A stretch of 64,000 nt of DNA from Streptococcus canis. GTDB lineage: Bacteria; Bacillota; Bacilli; Lactobacillales; Streptococcaceae. The translations under genes were made by a program, and so were the position numbers. Below the pieces are notes generated by a model. That model was given only the letters and a program-made list of their open reading frames with translations. It searched no databases and was not told where the DNA came from. Positions within the stretch are counted from its first letter, which is position 1; the number at the start of each line of letters is the position of its first letter. The stretch covers positions 1,427,501 through 1,491,500 of the forward strand of contig NZ_LR134293.1 in NCBI RefSeq assembly GCF_900636575.1. Reading direction: 5' to 3'. Positions 29,557 through 39,063 of this stretch are shown here, piece after piece.

Positions 29557-32500
29557 ATGGAGAAAAAATATTCAATTGGGCTTGATATCGGAACGAATAG
29601 CGTCGGATGGGCCGTCATCACTGATGATTATAAGGTACCATCTAAGAAGTTCAAGGTTTTGGGGAATACCAATCGTAAGTCTATTAAGAAGAATTTAATG
29701 GGAGCTCTGTTATTTGACAGCGGGGAGACAGCGGAAGCGACTCGTCTCAAACGGACAGCTCGTAGAAGATATACACGTCGGAAGAATCGTATTCGCTATT
29801 TACAAGAAATCTTTGCCAATGAGATGGCGAAGTTGGATGACAGTTTTTTCCAGAGACTTGAAGAATCATTTTTGGTAGAAGAAGACAAGAAAAACGAACG
29901 TCATCCCATTTTTGGTAATTTAGCTGATGAAGTTGCTTATCATAGAAACTACCCAACCATCTATCATTTGCGGAAAAAATTGGCGGATTCTCCTGAAAAA
30001 GCAGACTTGCGCCTAATTTATCTGGCGTTAGCCCATATCATTAAGTTTCGTGGACATTTTCTCATCGAAGGAAAGCTAAATGCGGAAAACAGTGATGTTG
30101 CTAAATTGTTTTATCAGTTAATTCAGACCTATAATCAACTTTTTGAAGAGAGTCCATTAGATGAAATAGAGGTTGATGCCAAAGGAATATTATCGGCTAG
30201 ATTGAGTAAATCGAAACGTTTAGAAAAACTAATTGCAGTATTTCCAAATGAAAAGAAAAATGGTTTATTTGGGAATATTATTGCTCTTGCTTTAGGACTT
30301 ACTCCTAATTTTAAATCAAATTTTGATTTGACTGAAGATGCCAAATTACAGCTTTCGAAAGATACGTACGATGATGATTTAGATGAATTATTGGGTCAGA
30401 TTGGTGATCAATATGCAGATTTATTTTCAGCAGCTAAGAATTTATCAGATGCTATTTTACTTTCGGATATCTTGAGGTCAAATAGTGAGGTAACTAAGGC
30501 ACCGTTATCAGCTTCAATGGTCAAACGTTATGACGAACACCATCAAGATTTGGCTTTATTAAAAACCTTAGTTCGACAACAATTTCCAGAAAAGTATGCT
30601 GAAATTTTTAAAGATGATACCAAAAATGGCTATGCGGGTTATGTTGGCATTGGTATTAAACATAGAAAACGAACAACGAAACTAGCTACACAAGAAGAAT
30701 TTTATAAATTTATCAAACCGATTTTAGAAAAAATGGATGGTGCTGAGGAATTACTTGCAAAACTAAATCGTGATGACCTACTGCGCAAGCAACGTACCTT
30801 TGATAACGGCTCTATTCCTCATCAAATTCATTTAAAAGAGCTACATGCTATTCTAAGAAGACAAGAAGAATTTTATCCATTTTTAAAGGAAAATCGGGAA
30901 AAGATTGAAAAAATCTTGACCTTCCGAATTCCTTATTATGTTGGTCCGTTGGCGCGTGGCAATAGCCGTTTTGCTTGGCTGACTCGGAAGTCTGAAGAGG
31001 CCATTACCCCATGGAATTTTGAAGAAGTTGTCGATAAAGGTGCATCAGCTCAGTCATTCATAGAGCGAATGACAAATTTTGATGAACAGCTTCCAAACAA
31101 AAAAGTGTTGCCAAAACATAGTTTGCTTTATGAATACTTTACAGTTTATAACGAATTGACAAAAGTCAAATATGTCACTGAAAGAATGCGAAAACCTGAA
31201 TTTCTTTCAGGTGAACAGAAGAAAGCCATTGTTGATTTACTCTTCAAAACAAATCGAAAAGTAACTGTTAAGCAATTAAAAGAAGATTATTTTAAAAAAA
31301 TAGAATGTTTTGATAGCGTTGAAATTATAGGAGTAGAAGATAGATTTAATGCGTCATTAGGTACCTACCATGATTTGCTAAAAATTATTAAAGATAAAGA
31401 TTTTTTGGATAATGAAGAAAATGAGGATATCTTAGAGGATATTGTTTTAACATTGACCTTATTTGAAGATAGGGAGATGATTGAGGAAAGACTTAAAACA
31501 TATGCTCACCTCTTTGATGATAAGGTGATGAAACAGCTTAAACGTCGCCATTATACTGGTTGGGGACGCTTGTCTCGAAAAATGATTAATGGTATCAGGG
31601 ATAAGCAATCTGGTAAAACAATATTAGATTTTTTGAAATCAGATGGGTTTTCTAATCGCAACTTTATGCAGCTGATCCATGATGATAGTTTGACATTTAA
31701 GGAGGAGATTGAAAAAGCACAAGTGTCTGGACAAGGCGATAGTTTACATGAACAGATTGCAGACTTAGCAGGTAGCCCTGCTATTAAAAAAGGGATTTTA
31801 CAGACTGTCAAAATTGTTGATGAATTGGTCAAAGTAATGGGGCATAAGCCAGAAAATATCGTGATTGAAATGGCGCGTGAAAATCAGACAACCACTAAGG
31901 GGCTCCAACAATCACGTGAGCGAAAGAAACGCATTGAAGAAGGAATCAAAGAATTAGAAAGTCAGATTCTTAAAGAAAATCCTGTTGAAAATACGCAATT
32001 GCAAAATGAAAAGCTCTATCTCTATTATCTACAAAATGGAAGAGATATGTATGTGGATCAAGAATTAGATATTAATCGTTTAAGTGATTATGATGTCGAT
32101 CACATTGTTCCACAAAGTTTCATTAAAGATGATTCAATAGACAATAAGGTGTTAACGCGTTCTGTCGAAAATCGTGGTAAATCGGATAACGTTCCAAGTG
32201 AAGAAGTAGTCAAAAAGATGAAAAACTATTGGAGACAACTTCTAAATGCCAAGTTAATCACTCAACGTAAGTTTGATAATTTAACGAAAGCTGAACGTGG
32301 AGGTTTGAGCGAAGCTGACAAGGCTGGTTTTATCAAACGCCAATTGGTTGAAACCCGTCAAATTACCAAGCATGTGGCACGAATTTTGGATAGTCGCATG
32401 AATACTAAACGTGATAAAAATGATAAGCCTATCCGAGAGGTTAAAGTGATTACCTTAAAATCTAAATTAGTTTCTGACTTCCGAAAAGATTTCCAACTCT

Positions 32501-33684
32501 ATAAAGTACGTGATATTAACAATTATCACCATGCTCATGATGCTTATCTGAATGCAGTTGTTGGAACAGCTCTTATTAAAAAATACCCAAAACTTGAATC
32601 AGAGTTTGTCTATGGTGATTATAAAGTTTATGATGTTCGTAAAATGATTGCTAAGTCTGAGCAAGAAATAGGCAAAGCAACTGCAAAGCGTTTCTTTTAC
32701 TCTAATATCATGAACTTTTTCAAAACAGAGGTGAAGCTTGCAAATGGAGAGATTCGCAAACGCCCTCTAATCGAAACTAATGGGGAAACTGGAGAAGTCG
32801 TTTGGAATAAAGAAAAAGACTTCGCCACTGTTCGAAAAGTATTGGCCATGCCACAAGTCAATATTGTCAAGAAGACAGAAGTACAGACAGGCGGATTCTC
32901 TAAAGAATCTATCTTGTCAAAGAGAGAATCAGCGAAATTGATCCCCCGTAAGAAAGGCTGGGATACGAGAAAATACGGAGGCTTTGGTAGTCCAACGGTA
33001 GCTTATTCAATCTTAGTGGTTGCTAAGGTAGAAAAAGGTAAAGCAAAGAAGTTAAAATCTGTTAAAGTATTAGTTGGTATCACTATCATGGAAAAGGGTA
33101 GCTATGAAAAAGATCCTATCGGATTTTTAGAAGCCAAAGGATATAAAGACATCAAAAAAGAGCTCATTTTTAAATTACCAAAATACAGTCTATTTGAATT
33201 GGAAAATGGCAGAAGGCGGATGCTGGCTAGTGCAACAGAACTACAAAAAGCTAATGAGTTAGTGTTGCCACAACATTTAGTTAGATTATTATATTATACC
33301 CAAAATATTTCAGCTACGACTGGTTCAAATAATTTAGGATATATAGAGCAACATCGTGAGGAATTCAAGGAGATTTTTGAAAAAATTATTGACTTCTCTG
33401 AGAAATATATTCTGAAGAATAAGGTGAATTCAAATTTAAAATCTTCTTTTGATGAGCAATTTGCAGTTTCAGATTCTATCCTCTTATCAAATTCATTTGT
33501 TTCTTTACTTAAATATACTTCTTTTGGAGCATCAGGAGGATTTACATTTTTGGACTTGGATGTAAAACAAGGAAGATTGAGGTATCAAACAGTGACAGAA
33601 GTTTTAGATGCAACTCTCATCTATCAATCCATCACAGGTCTTTACGAAACGAGGACTGATTTGAGTCAATTAGGAGGTGACTGA
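29557..33684 (+). CDS. cas9: CRISPR-associated endonuclease Cas9, ScCas9-type (type II-A)
   Basis: RNA-guided DNA endonuclease of 1375 residues. RuvC residues D10, E771 and the H/D pair in HHAHDAYLN (about 992-995), and the HNH histidine H849 in [12 protein letters not shown], are intact. The Arg-rich bridge helix lies near 60-80. Compared with my recollection of SpCas9 (1368 aa), there is an inserted loop [10 protein letters not shown] at 367-376 in REC and a KQ insertion at 1337-1338, just before R1340 and R1342 of the PAM-interacting domain. The stretch of about 1230-1345 is strongly diverged while both flanks are close to SpCas9. These features match ScCas9 of S. canis. Start ATG follows AGGAGAG. 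Confidence 0.97.
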   Translation: MEKKYSIGLDIGTNSVGWAVITDDYKVPSKKFKVLGNTNRKSIKKNLMGALLFDSGETAEATRLKRTARRRYTRRKNRIRYLQEIFANEMAKLDDSFFQRLEESFLVEEDKKNERHPIFGNLADEVAYHRNYPTIYHLRKKLADSPEKADLRLIYLALAHIIKFRGHFLIEGKLNAENSDVAKLFYQLIQTYNQLFEESPLDEIEVDAKGILSARLSKSKRLEKLIAVFPNEKKNGLFGNIIALALGLTPNFKSNFDLTEDAKLQLSKDTYDDDLDELLGQIGDQYADLFSAAKNLSDAILLSDILRSNSEVTKAPLSASMVKRYDEHHQDLALLKTLVRQQFPEKYAEIFKDDTKNGYAGYVGIGIKHRKRTTKLATQEEFYKFIKPILEKMDGAEELLAKLNRDDLLRKQRTFDNGSIPHQIHLKELHAILRRQEEFYPFLKENREKIEKILTFRIPYYVGPLARGNSRFAWLTRKSEEAITPWNFEEVVDKGASAQSFIERMTNFDEQLPNKKVLPKHSLLYEYFTVYNELTKVKYVTERMRKPEFLSGEQKKAIVDLLFKTNRKVTVKQLKEDYFKKIECFDSVEIIGVEDRFNASLGTYHDLLKIIKDKDFLDNEENEDILEDIVLTLTLFEDREMIEERLKTYAHLFDDKVMKQLKRRHYTGWGRLSRKMINGIRDKQSGKTILDFLKSDGFSNRNFMQLIHDDSLTFKEEIEKAQVSGQGDSLHEQIADLAGSPAIKKGILQTVKIVDELVKVMGHKPENIVIEMARENQTTTKGLQQSRERKKRIEEGIKELESQILKENPVENTQLQNEKLYLYYLQNGRDMYVDQELDINRLSDYDVDHIVPQSFIKDDSIDNKVLTRSVENRGKSDNVPSEEVVKKMKNYWRQLLNAKLITQRKFDNLTKAERGGLSEADKAGFIKRQLVETRQITKHVARILDSRMNTKRDKNDKPIREVKVITLKSKLVSDFRKDFQLYKVRDINNYHHAHDAYLNAVVGTALIKKYPKLESEFVYGDYKVYDVRKMIAKSEQEIGKATAKRFFYSNIMNFFKTEVKLANGEIRKRPLIETNGETGEVVWNKEKDFATVRKVLAMPQVNIVKKTEVQTGGFSKESILSKRESAKLIPRKKGWDTRKYGGFGSPTVAYSILVVAKVEKGKAKKLKSVKVLVGITIMEKGSYEKDPIGFLEAKGYKDIKKELIFKLPKYSLFELENGRRRMLASATELQKANELVLPQHLVRLLYYTQNISATTGSNNLGYIEQHREEFKEIFEKIIDFSEKYILKNKVNSNLKSSFDEQFAVSDSILLSNSFVSLLKYTSFGASGGFTFLDLDVKQGRLRYQTVTEVLDATLIYQSITGLYETRTDLSQLGGD

Positions 33685-34553
33685 TGGCTGGTTGGCGAAC
33701 GGTTGTGGTAAATACCCATTCAAAATTATCGTATAAGAATAATCATCTGATTTTTAAGGATGCCTATAAAACGGAGCTCATCCACCTGTCAGAAATTGAT
33801 ATTTTGTTATTGGAAACGACGGATATTATCTTATCCACTATGTTGATAAAACGGTTAGTGGATGAGAATATTCTCCTCATATTTTGTGATGATAAACGGT
33901 TGCCAAAAGCTATGCTGATGCCTTTTTATGGTCGTCATGATTCGAGTTTACAGCTGGGAAAACAAATGTCTTGGTCAGAAGAGGTTAAATCGGAGGTTTG
34001 GACGACCATTATTGCTCAAAAGATTTTGAATCAATCCTGCTATCTAGGAGCATGTTCTTATTTTGAAAAGTCCCAATCTATTATGGAGCTATATCATGGT
34101 TTGGAACTATTTGATCCTAGTAATCGAGAAGGGCATTCAGCGCGCATATATTTCAATACTTTATTTGGGAATGATTTTTCACGTGAACAGGACAATGTGA
34201 TTAATGCAGGGCTAGATTATGGCTATACATTACTATTGAGTATGTTTGCGCGTGAAGTAGTTGTCTCTGGTTGTATGACTCAATTTGGGCTTAAACATGC
34301 CAATCAATTTAATCAGTTTAATTTTGCAAGTGATATTATGGAGCCTTTTAGACCCTTAGTAGATAAGATTGTTTTTGAAAATCGAAATCAACCATTTCTA
34401 AAAATAAAAAGAGAATTATTCACGTTGTTTTCCGATACATTTTTATACAACGGTAAAGAGATGTATCTTACTAATATTGTCAGTGATTATACCAAAAAAG
34501 TAGTGAAAGCTCTCAATAATAAAGGGAAAGGAGTTCCTGAATTTAGGATATGA
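33684..34553 (+). CDS. cas1: Cas1 integrase (type II-A)
   Basis: A 289-residue subunit of the Cas1-Cas2 spacer integrase. The conserved metal ligands of the Cas1 family fit E in the segment around [11 protein letters not shown] (near 149), H in the [10 protein letters not shown] segment (near 205) and D/E in [14 protein letters not shown] (near 220). The start overlaps the cas9 stop codon (TGATG), with GGAGGTGA upstream. Full length. Confidence 0.95.
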   Translation: MAGWRTVVVNTHSKLSYKNNHLIFKDAYKTELIHLSEIDILLLETTDIILSTMLIKRLVDENILLIFCDDKRLPKAMLMPFYGRHDSSLQLGKQMSWSEEVKSEVWTTIIAQKILNQSCYLGACSYFEKSQSIMELYHGLELFDPSNREGHSARIYFNTLFGNDFSREQDNVINAGLDYGYTLLLSMFAREVVVSGCMTQFGLKHANQFNQFNFASDIMEPFRPLVDKIVFENRNQPFLKIKRELFTLFSDTFLYNGKEMYLTNIVSDYTKKVVKALNNKGKGVPEFRI

Positions 34554-34894
34554 GCTATCGATATATGAGAATGATTCTTATGTTTGACATGCCAACGGAC
34601 ACAGCAGATGAACGCAAGGCTTATAGAAAATTTAGAAAGTTTTTGTTATCTGAGGGGTTTATCATGCATCAATTTTCTATTTATAGCAAGCTTTTACTGA
34701 ATAGTACTGCAAATAATGCCATGATTGGACGACTACGAGAGAATAATCCTAAAAAAGGAAATATTACTTTGCTAATAGTAACAGAAAAACAATTTGCTAG
34801 GATGATTTACCTACATGGTGAAAAAAACAATTGCATTGCTAATACAGATAATCGCTTAATCTTTCTAGGGGAGGCTTACAATGGTGATGATTAA
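34550..34894 (+). CDS. cas2: Cas2 (type II-A)
   Basis: A 114-residue ferredoxin-fold protein that bridges Cas1 dimers. The N-terminal strand [13 protein letters not shown] carries the conserved aspartate. It overlaps cas1 by 4 bp (ATGA) and csn2 by 14 bp. Length is normal. Confidence 0.95.
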   Translation: MSYRYMRMILMFDMPTDTADERKAYRKFRKFLLSEGFIMHQFSIYSKLLLNSTANNAMIGRLRENNPKKGNITLLIVTEKQFARMIYLHGEKNNCIANTDNRLIFLGEAYNGDD

Positions 34895-35546
34895 CTTTGA
34901 GCTATTGGACAATCCTTTGACAATCGAAAAAATGACAACATTGGTTATTAAAGATGTGAATGTGTTCTCTAGTTTCGTAAGGCAATGTTATCAGTACGGG
35001 GAAACCAATGACCTTCAAATATTTGATACTAAATTAAAAGCCTTAAAAGTATCAGAAGTCATGCTTATCACTGATATCTTAGGTTATGATATCAATTCCC
35101 CAAGCATTTTGAAAATGATTCATGCTGATTTAGAAGATTGTTTCAATAGTCAACCTGAAGTGAAATCTATGATTGAGAAATTAGCAGCCACAATAACGGA
35201 ATTGATTGCTTATGAATGCTTAGAAAATGAGTTGGATTTAGAATACGATGAGATCACCATTTTGGAACTGATAAAAGCTCTGGGAGTCAAGGTTGAAACA
35301 CAAAGTGATACTATCTTTGAAAAGTGTCTTGAAATTTTACAAGTTTTCAAATACCTTTCAAAAAAGAAACTTTTAATTTTTATTAATTGTGGTTCTTACC
35401 TTACAAAAGAAGAATTATTGAAGATAAGAGAATATATTGACTTGTCTCAGCAAACAGTTCTTTTTATAGAACCAAGAAAGTTATACAATATTCCCCAATA
35501 TATTTTAGATGAAGATTATTTTTTGATAAAAGAACATACAACTTAG
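34881..35546 (+). CDS. csn2: Csn2 adaptation protein (type II-A)
   Basis: A 221-residue protein that forms a DNA-end-binding tetramer ring in spacer acquisition and defines subtype II-A. The central part ([35 protein letters not shown]) is strongly like S. pyogenes Csn2, while the N-terminal 50 and C-terminal 45 residues diverge more. GGGGAGG lies 6 bp before the first ATG; a second ATG two codons later is possible. Confidence 0.93.
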   Translation: MVMINFELLDNPLTIEKMTTLVIKDVNVFSSFVRQCYQYGETNDLQIFDTKLKALKVSEVMLITDILGYDINSPSILKMIHADLEDCFNSQPEVKSMIEKLAATITELIAYECLENELDLEYDEITILELIKALGVKVETQSDTIFEKCLEILQVFKYLSKKKLLIFINCGSYLTKEELLKIREYIDLSQQTVLFIEPRKLYNIPQYILDEDYFLIKEHTT

Positions 35547-35562
35547 ACTACATTCGTAAATG

Positions 35563-35680
35563 TTGATTCTATAGGTTTTTTGGCGTATAATGGAGCTATG
35601 AAAAGGACTGTTTAAGACTAAAGTCTAGCTAAGACAAATAGTGCGATTACGAAAAATTGTGGACGAAAATAGTCTACGAG
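35563..35680 (+). promoter_or_regulatory. CRISPR leader with promoter
   Basis: TTGATT (35563-35568), a 17-bp spacer and TATAAT (35586-35591) form a good promoter, with a start near 35598. The leader ends with CTACGAG directly before the first repeat, which fits the CTRCGAG-type leader-anchoring motif used for spacer integration in II-A systems (recalled from the literature). Confidence 0.8.
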
Positions 35681-35885
35681 GTTTTAGAGCTATGTTGTTT
35701 TGAATGGTCCCAAAACAATTGTCTGTGTAAACATCCTCATGCACACGTTTTAGAGCTATGTTGTTTTGAATGGTCCCAAAACCAGTTCAGGTAATGGCAT
35801 CCAGTACAATCCGTTTTAGAGCTATGTTGTTTTGAATGGTCCCAAAACATCAACCTGTCTTAAATTTCTTTCTGACATGTTTTAG
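35681..35885 (+). CRISPR. Type II-A CRISPR array: 3 full repeats, 3 spacers, truncated fourth repeat
   Basis: Three identical 36-bp repeats start at 35681, 35747 and 35813. Each begins GTTTTAGAGCTATGTTG and ends GGTCCCAAAAC. Spacers of exactly 30 bp lie at 35717-35746, 35783-35812 and 35849-35878. A fourth repeat begins at 35879 but only its first 7 bases (GTTTTAG) remain before an IS3-type element starts at 35886. The repeat differs from that of S. pyogenes by one base (T for C in GCTATGTTG), with a matching change in the tracrRNA. No spacer was seen to match other DNA in this window. Confidence 0.97.
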
Positions 35886-35930
35886 TGAAAAGGCAACACT
35901 TTTCTGTACAGATTTTATAAAGTGCTTTTT

Positions 35931-36710
35931 CTAAACGACTAAACGTTTGGTCATCGGTGTTTGGTAGTTGAGGCAGCTGTGAATGCGGTGGTGATTCCAC
36001 CAGTGGACATAGTCCTTAGTTTTGAGGGCCAATTCTTCTAGCGTCTGGAAAGTTTCCTGGTGGACAAATTCCATTTTGAAAGCACGATAGGTACTTTCAG
36101 CAACGGCATTGTCGTAAGGACAACCTGCTTGACTAAGAGAGCGGGTGATTCCGAAGGCCTCCAACATGTCATCAATCAAAGTATTATCAAACTCCTTCCC
36201 ACGATCTGACTGGAATATCTTGACTTTGGTCAGAGCGTAAGGGATGCTCTGAATCGCTTGTTTGACCAATTCGGGGGTCTTGTGCCAACCAACTGACAGA
36301 CCGATGATTTCACGATTGAAGAGGTCAATAATCAAGCAAACATAAGCCCAACCATTACCGACACGAACGTAGGTTAAGTCTGACACTAAAGCTTTTAGAG
36401 GCTTTTCTTGATGAAATTGTCTGGCTAAGTGATTAGGAATAGCTGCCTCATTCTTCCCTTTTGAATATGGCTTGAAGGCTGCTTTCTGGTAAACGGATAC
36501 TAAGTTGAGTCTGTGCATGATGCGACGAATCCGACGACGAGACAGCTGGATGCCTTCATTTTTCAAACATTTCTTGATTTTCCTAGCCCCGTATCTGGCC
36601 TTACTTTCGAGAAAAATAGCTTTGATTTTTTCTTCAAGCTCGGTATCAGATACGGATTCCACAGCTTTGTAGTAATAGCTAGAACGAGGAATACCCAACC
36701 ACCGACACAT
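35931..36710 (-). CDS. IS3-family transposase OrfB (DDE domain)
   Basis: A 259-residue integrase-like segment with an rve domain: D in VSDLTYVRV (near 92), D in FQSDRGKEFD (near 155) and E in NAVAESTYRAF (near 190), the DD(35)E triad. The N-terminal HTH-like part starts MCRWLGIPRSSYYY. It is probably made as an OrfAB fusion: upstream of this ATG the same frame stays open into the end of orfA, and a slippery A-AAA-G sequence (CGAAAAGAG) lies there for a -1 shift. Confidence 0.9.
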   Translation of the reverse strand: MCRWLGIPRSSYYYKAVESVSDTELEEKIKAIFLESKARYGARKIKKCLKNEGIQLSRRRIRRIMHRLNLVSVYQKAAFKPYSKGKNEAAIPNHLARQFHQEKPLKALVSDLTYVRVGNGWAYVCLIIDLFNREIIGLSVGWHKTPELVKQAIQSIPYALTKVKIFQSDRGKEFDNTLIDDMLEAFGITRSLSQAGCPYDNAVAESTYRAFKMEFVHQETFQTLEELALKTKDYVHWWNHHRIHSCLNYQTPMTKRLVV

Positions 36711-36745
36711 GGCTGAAATACTATATTTGTCTTTGTTAGCAGTGA

Positions 36746-37036
36746 TTACTTCTCTTTTCGTGCCATAATCACCGCCGCTTGCTTTAGGATATCTAGCTGC
36801 ATTTCGAGTTCTTTATTACGCTTTCGGAGTTCCATCAGCTCACGCTGCTCATCTGTAAGATTATCAATAGTTTTAAAGGAACCAGTTGTTTTTGCCTGAC
36901 GCACCCACTTATCGAAGGTTGATGGGGTTAACTCATATTCTTTGATAAGCTCACTTCGTTTCATCCCTGCATTGTGAAGGTCAACGATTTGTTGCTTAAA
37001 GTCGTCGGCGAAGTGGCGACGTATTTTTCTAGACAT
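36746..37036 (-). CDS. IS3-family transposase OrfA (HTH protein)
   Basis: A 96-residue protein with an N-terminal helix-turn-helix (HFADDFKQQIVDLHNAGMK...LTPSTFDKWVRQ) and a C-terminal leucine-zipper-like coil (ELMELRKRNKELEMQLDILKQ), the usual OrfA of the IS3/IS150 group. It ends MARKEK, and the codons CGA AAA GAG there form the frameshift site into orfB. Confidence 0.9.
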   Translation of the reverse strand: MSRKIRRHFADDFKQQIVDLHNAGMKRSELIKEYELTPSTFDKWVRQAKTTGSFKTIDNLTDEQRELMELRKRNKELEMQLDILKQAAVIMARKEK

Positions 37037-37240
37037 AATATTCTCCTATTTTCTTTAGTGTAGAACACTTTATAAGACTGTCTAGTTTAGTGTAACCTAT
37101 TCAATAGATACCATACTTGTCCCAAAGTAAGTTCTACCTTATTTTTCTGTCTCAGTCTAATTTCTAGTTTTCAACGACACCTAGAAGTTACTTTGAGATT
37201 TAACCAGATTTAACCGAAATTTATTTTTTAGAATTATTTA

Positions 37241-37269
37241 TTGACATGGCCTTTTTAAAAAGGTATAAT
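37241..37269 (+). promoter_or_regulatory. rplJ-rplL promoter
   Basis: Consensus TTGACA (37241-37246), a 17-bp spacer and consensus TATAAT (37264-37269). It fits a highly expressed ribosomal protein operon. Confidence 0.88.
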
Positions 37270-37284
37270 GATTAAGGTTTTGAT

Positions 37285-37425
37285 AAAAAACTGACCTAAG
37301 ACAGCAGGGGAGTGTGCTCATAATATTCCTGCCGAGGCACAAAACGTGATTAAAGAAAATAACGTATTTGTACTTTCGTGTCTAGGTTTAGGTGCGATTT
37401 TTTTGTGCCTAGCCCAAAAATAAAA
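37285..37425 (+). ncRNA. L10 ribosomal protein leader
   Basis: The 160-nt leader of rplJ-rplL contains the segments AGCAGGGGAGTGTGCTCATAA and CCTGCCGAGGCACAAAACG, and then a hairpin GTGTCTAGGTTTAGG...GTGCCTAGCCC. The arrangement fits the L10(L12)4-binding leader of Firmicutes (Rfam L10_leader), which mediates autogenous control. Boundaries are approximate. Confidence 0.65.
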
Positions 37426-37440
37426 ACGGAGGTAAAACTA

Positions 37441-37941
37441 ATGAGTGAAGCAATTATTGCTAAAAAAGCTGAACAAGTCGAACTTATTGCTGAGAAAATG
37501 AAAGCAGCAGCAAGTATCGTTGTTGTTGATTCACGTGGTCTTACAGTTGATCAAGATACTGTTCTTCGTCGTTCACTTCGTGAAAGTGGCGTTGAGTTCA
37601 AAGTTATCAAAAACTCAATTTTGACTCGTGCAGCTGAAAAAGCAGGTCTTGACGAGTTGAAAGACGTATTCGTAGGACCATCTGCAGTAGCATTTTCTAA
37701 CGAAGATGTTATCGCACCAGCTAAAGTTATCAATGACTTTGCTAAAACTGCTGACGCACTTGAAATCAAAGGTGGTGCAATCGAAGGCGTTGTTTCTTCA
37801 AAAGAAGAAATCCAAGCACTTGCAACATTGCCAAACCGCGAAGGAATGCTTTCTATGCTTCTTTCTGTACTTCAAGCTCCAGTTCGCAACGTTGCATACG
37901 CTGTCAAAGCTGTTGCAGAAAACAAAGAAGGCGCTGCTTAA
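37441..37941 (+). CDS. rplJ: 50S ribosomal protein L10
   Basis: A 166-residue ribosomal stalk base protein that anchors L7/L12 dimers. I chose ATG 37441 because ACGGAGG lies 9 bp upstream and the protein then starts [14 protein letters not shown], the family N-terminus. An in-frame codon at 37378 would place translation in the leader RNA. The C-terminal helix ([20 protein letters not shown]) binds L12. Confidence 0.95.
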   Translation: MSEAIIAKKAEQVELIAEKMKAAASIVVVDSRGLTVDQDTVLRRSLRESGVEFKVIKNSILTRAAEKAGLDELKDVFVGPSAVAFSNEDVIAPAKVINDFAKTADALEIKGGAIEGVVSSKEEIQALATLPNREGMLSMLLSVLQAPVRNVAYAVKAVAENKEGAA

Positions 37942-38005
37942 GTCGTCTCAACGTAGCCTAGAGCTACATTTAACATTTTAAATTAATTATTTGGAGGAAA
38001 TAACA

Positions 38006-38371
38006 ATGGCATTGAACATTGAAAACATTATTGCTGAAATTAAAGAAGCTTCAATCCTTGAGCTTAACGATCTTGTAAAAGCTATCGAAGAAGAATTTGG
38101 TGTAACTGCAGCTGCTCCTGTAGCAGTTGCTGCTGCTGGTGGTGCTGAAGAAGCTGCTAAAGATTCATTCGACGTTGAATTGACATCTGCTGGCGACAAA
38201 AAAGTTGGCGTTATCAAAGCTGTTCGTGAAATCACAGGTCTTGGTCTTAAAGAAGCTAAAGGTCTTGTTGATGGTGCACCTGCTAACGTTAAAGAAGGTG
38301 TTGCTGCTGCAGAAGCTGAAGAAATCAAGGCCAAACTTGAAGAAGCTGGAGCAACAATTACTCTTAAATAA
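38006..38371 (+). CDS. rplL: 50S ribosomal protein L7/L12
   Basis: The 121-residue stalk protein. N-terminal dimerisation region (1-35), an Ala-rich hinge (about 36-52), and the globular C-terminal domain binding translation factors ([21 protein letters not shown]). ATG 38006 follows TTGGAGG by 9 bp. It lies 64 bp after rplJ. Confidence 0.96.
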   Translation: MALNIENIIAEIKEASILELNDLVKAIEEEFGVTAAAPVAVAAAGGAEEAAKDSFDVELTSAGDKKVGVIKAVREITGLGLKEAKGLVDGAPANVKEGVAAAEAEEIKAKLEEAGATITLK

Positions 38372-38467
38372 TAGAGTAACGCAATTTGATTGCGGAAGTC
38401 TAGTAAATCAAGGTTTTAGAATTGCTTAGAGCGATTAAAAATCAGAGGAATAATTTCATTCCCCACC

Positions 38468-38507
38468 AAAACCCCACCAAAGTCTAGGTCTTGGTGGGGT
38501 TTTATTT
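38468..38507 (+). terminator. Terminator of rplJ-rplL
   Basis: AAAACCCCACCAA and TTGGTGGGGTTTT form a perfect 13-bp stem with a 10-nt loop. Confidence 0.9.
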
Positions 38508-39063
38508 AGTGACTTTAGTCTGTTTCGATCCGTAGGTGCGAAACAATAAACCATCCGCTATTCGGGTGCGTATCGGATGTTATAAAAAAATTTCTAAACG
38601 CGATACAATAAAGGTGCTCAAGCCAATTGTAAAGCTGAGGTGATTATAGTTAGTGTTGTATACGGCTCTCGTCATATGGATAATTGGTAAAGAGAGAAAA
38701 AACTGAATGGTAAATATAAAAAGTAGAGTTCATTAATAATACAAAAATTTTTTTCTACTTTTAGTCAATTTGGTGCTAGGTAGGGGTAAGAGTGTCACAT
38801 CTATAAATCTAAAGTTGAAACTCTAATATTGTGTATCTATCAGAACTTGAGTTATGGCAAGAAATGAATGATAGATGACTTAATTGCTAAGTAATTGTTT
38901 GAGAGTTTTAAGATTTAACCTCAGAAAGTGCAGGAGGATATTGAACAAGCTGAGCAATACTAAGGGGAATCAACTCAAAATGTTCCTCTTTTGCTTTAGT
39001 ATAGTTGATTAAGATCATAACTAAAAATTACTTCATAAAAAAGATCCAGAGAGGAGCCTGTCA
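38508..39063. other. Noncoding 556-bp gap with two perfect hairpins
   Basis: No supportable gene. Near the left end, TGTTTCG/CGAAACA (38521-38545) and CATCCG/CGGATG (38552-38579) are perfect stems, followed by an A-run. The remainder is AT-rich, with no RBS-start pair of note. Confidence 0.4.

Larger units (their letters stand above)
35886..37103 (-). mobile_element. IS3-family insertion sequence (about 1218 bp), apparently intact
   Basis: Terminal imperfect inverted repeats of about 40 bp: the left end starts TGAAAAGGCAACACTTTT and the right end, read inward, starts TGAATAGGTTACACTAAA; both continue to TTATAAAGTG. The 5'-TG...CA-3' termini fit the IS3 family. Two overlapping transposase frames lie inside. 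The flanking bases (TTAG on the left, ATAG on the right) are not a clean 3- or 4-bp duplication, so a rearrangement may have removed one flank. Confidence 0.85.

Noticed and set aside
29557-33684. Calling the host S. pyogenes because of the cas9 locus and slo
   Set aside because: Length 1375, the 367-376 loop, the KQ insertion, the altered repeat and the position of nga-slo do not fit S. pyogenes.
35717-35878. Self-targeting spacers within this window
   Set aside because: No stretch of the window was seen to match any of the three spacers outside the array; this was by eye only.
35883-37107. Target-site duplication of the IS3-type element
   Set aside because: Left flank TTAG and right flank ATAG do not match as a 3- or 4-bp direct repeat starting at the element ends; no duplication is claimed.
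37378-37440. Longer start of rplJ at 37378
   Set aside because: It would translate the structured leader; ATG 37441 has a good ribosome site and the family N-terminus.
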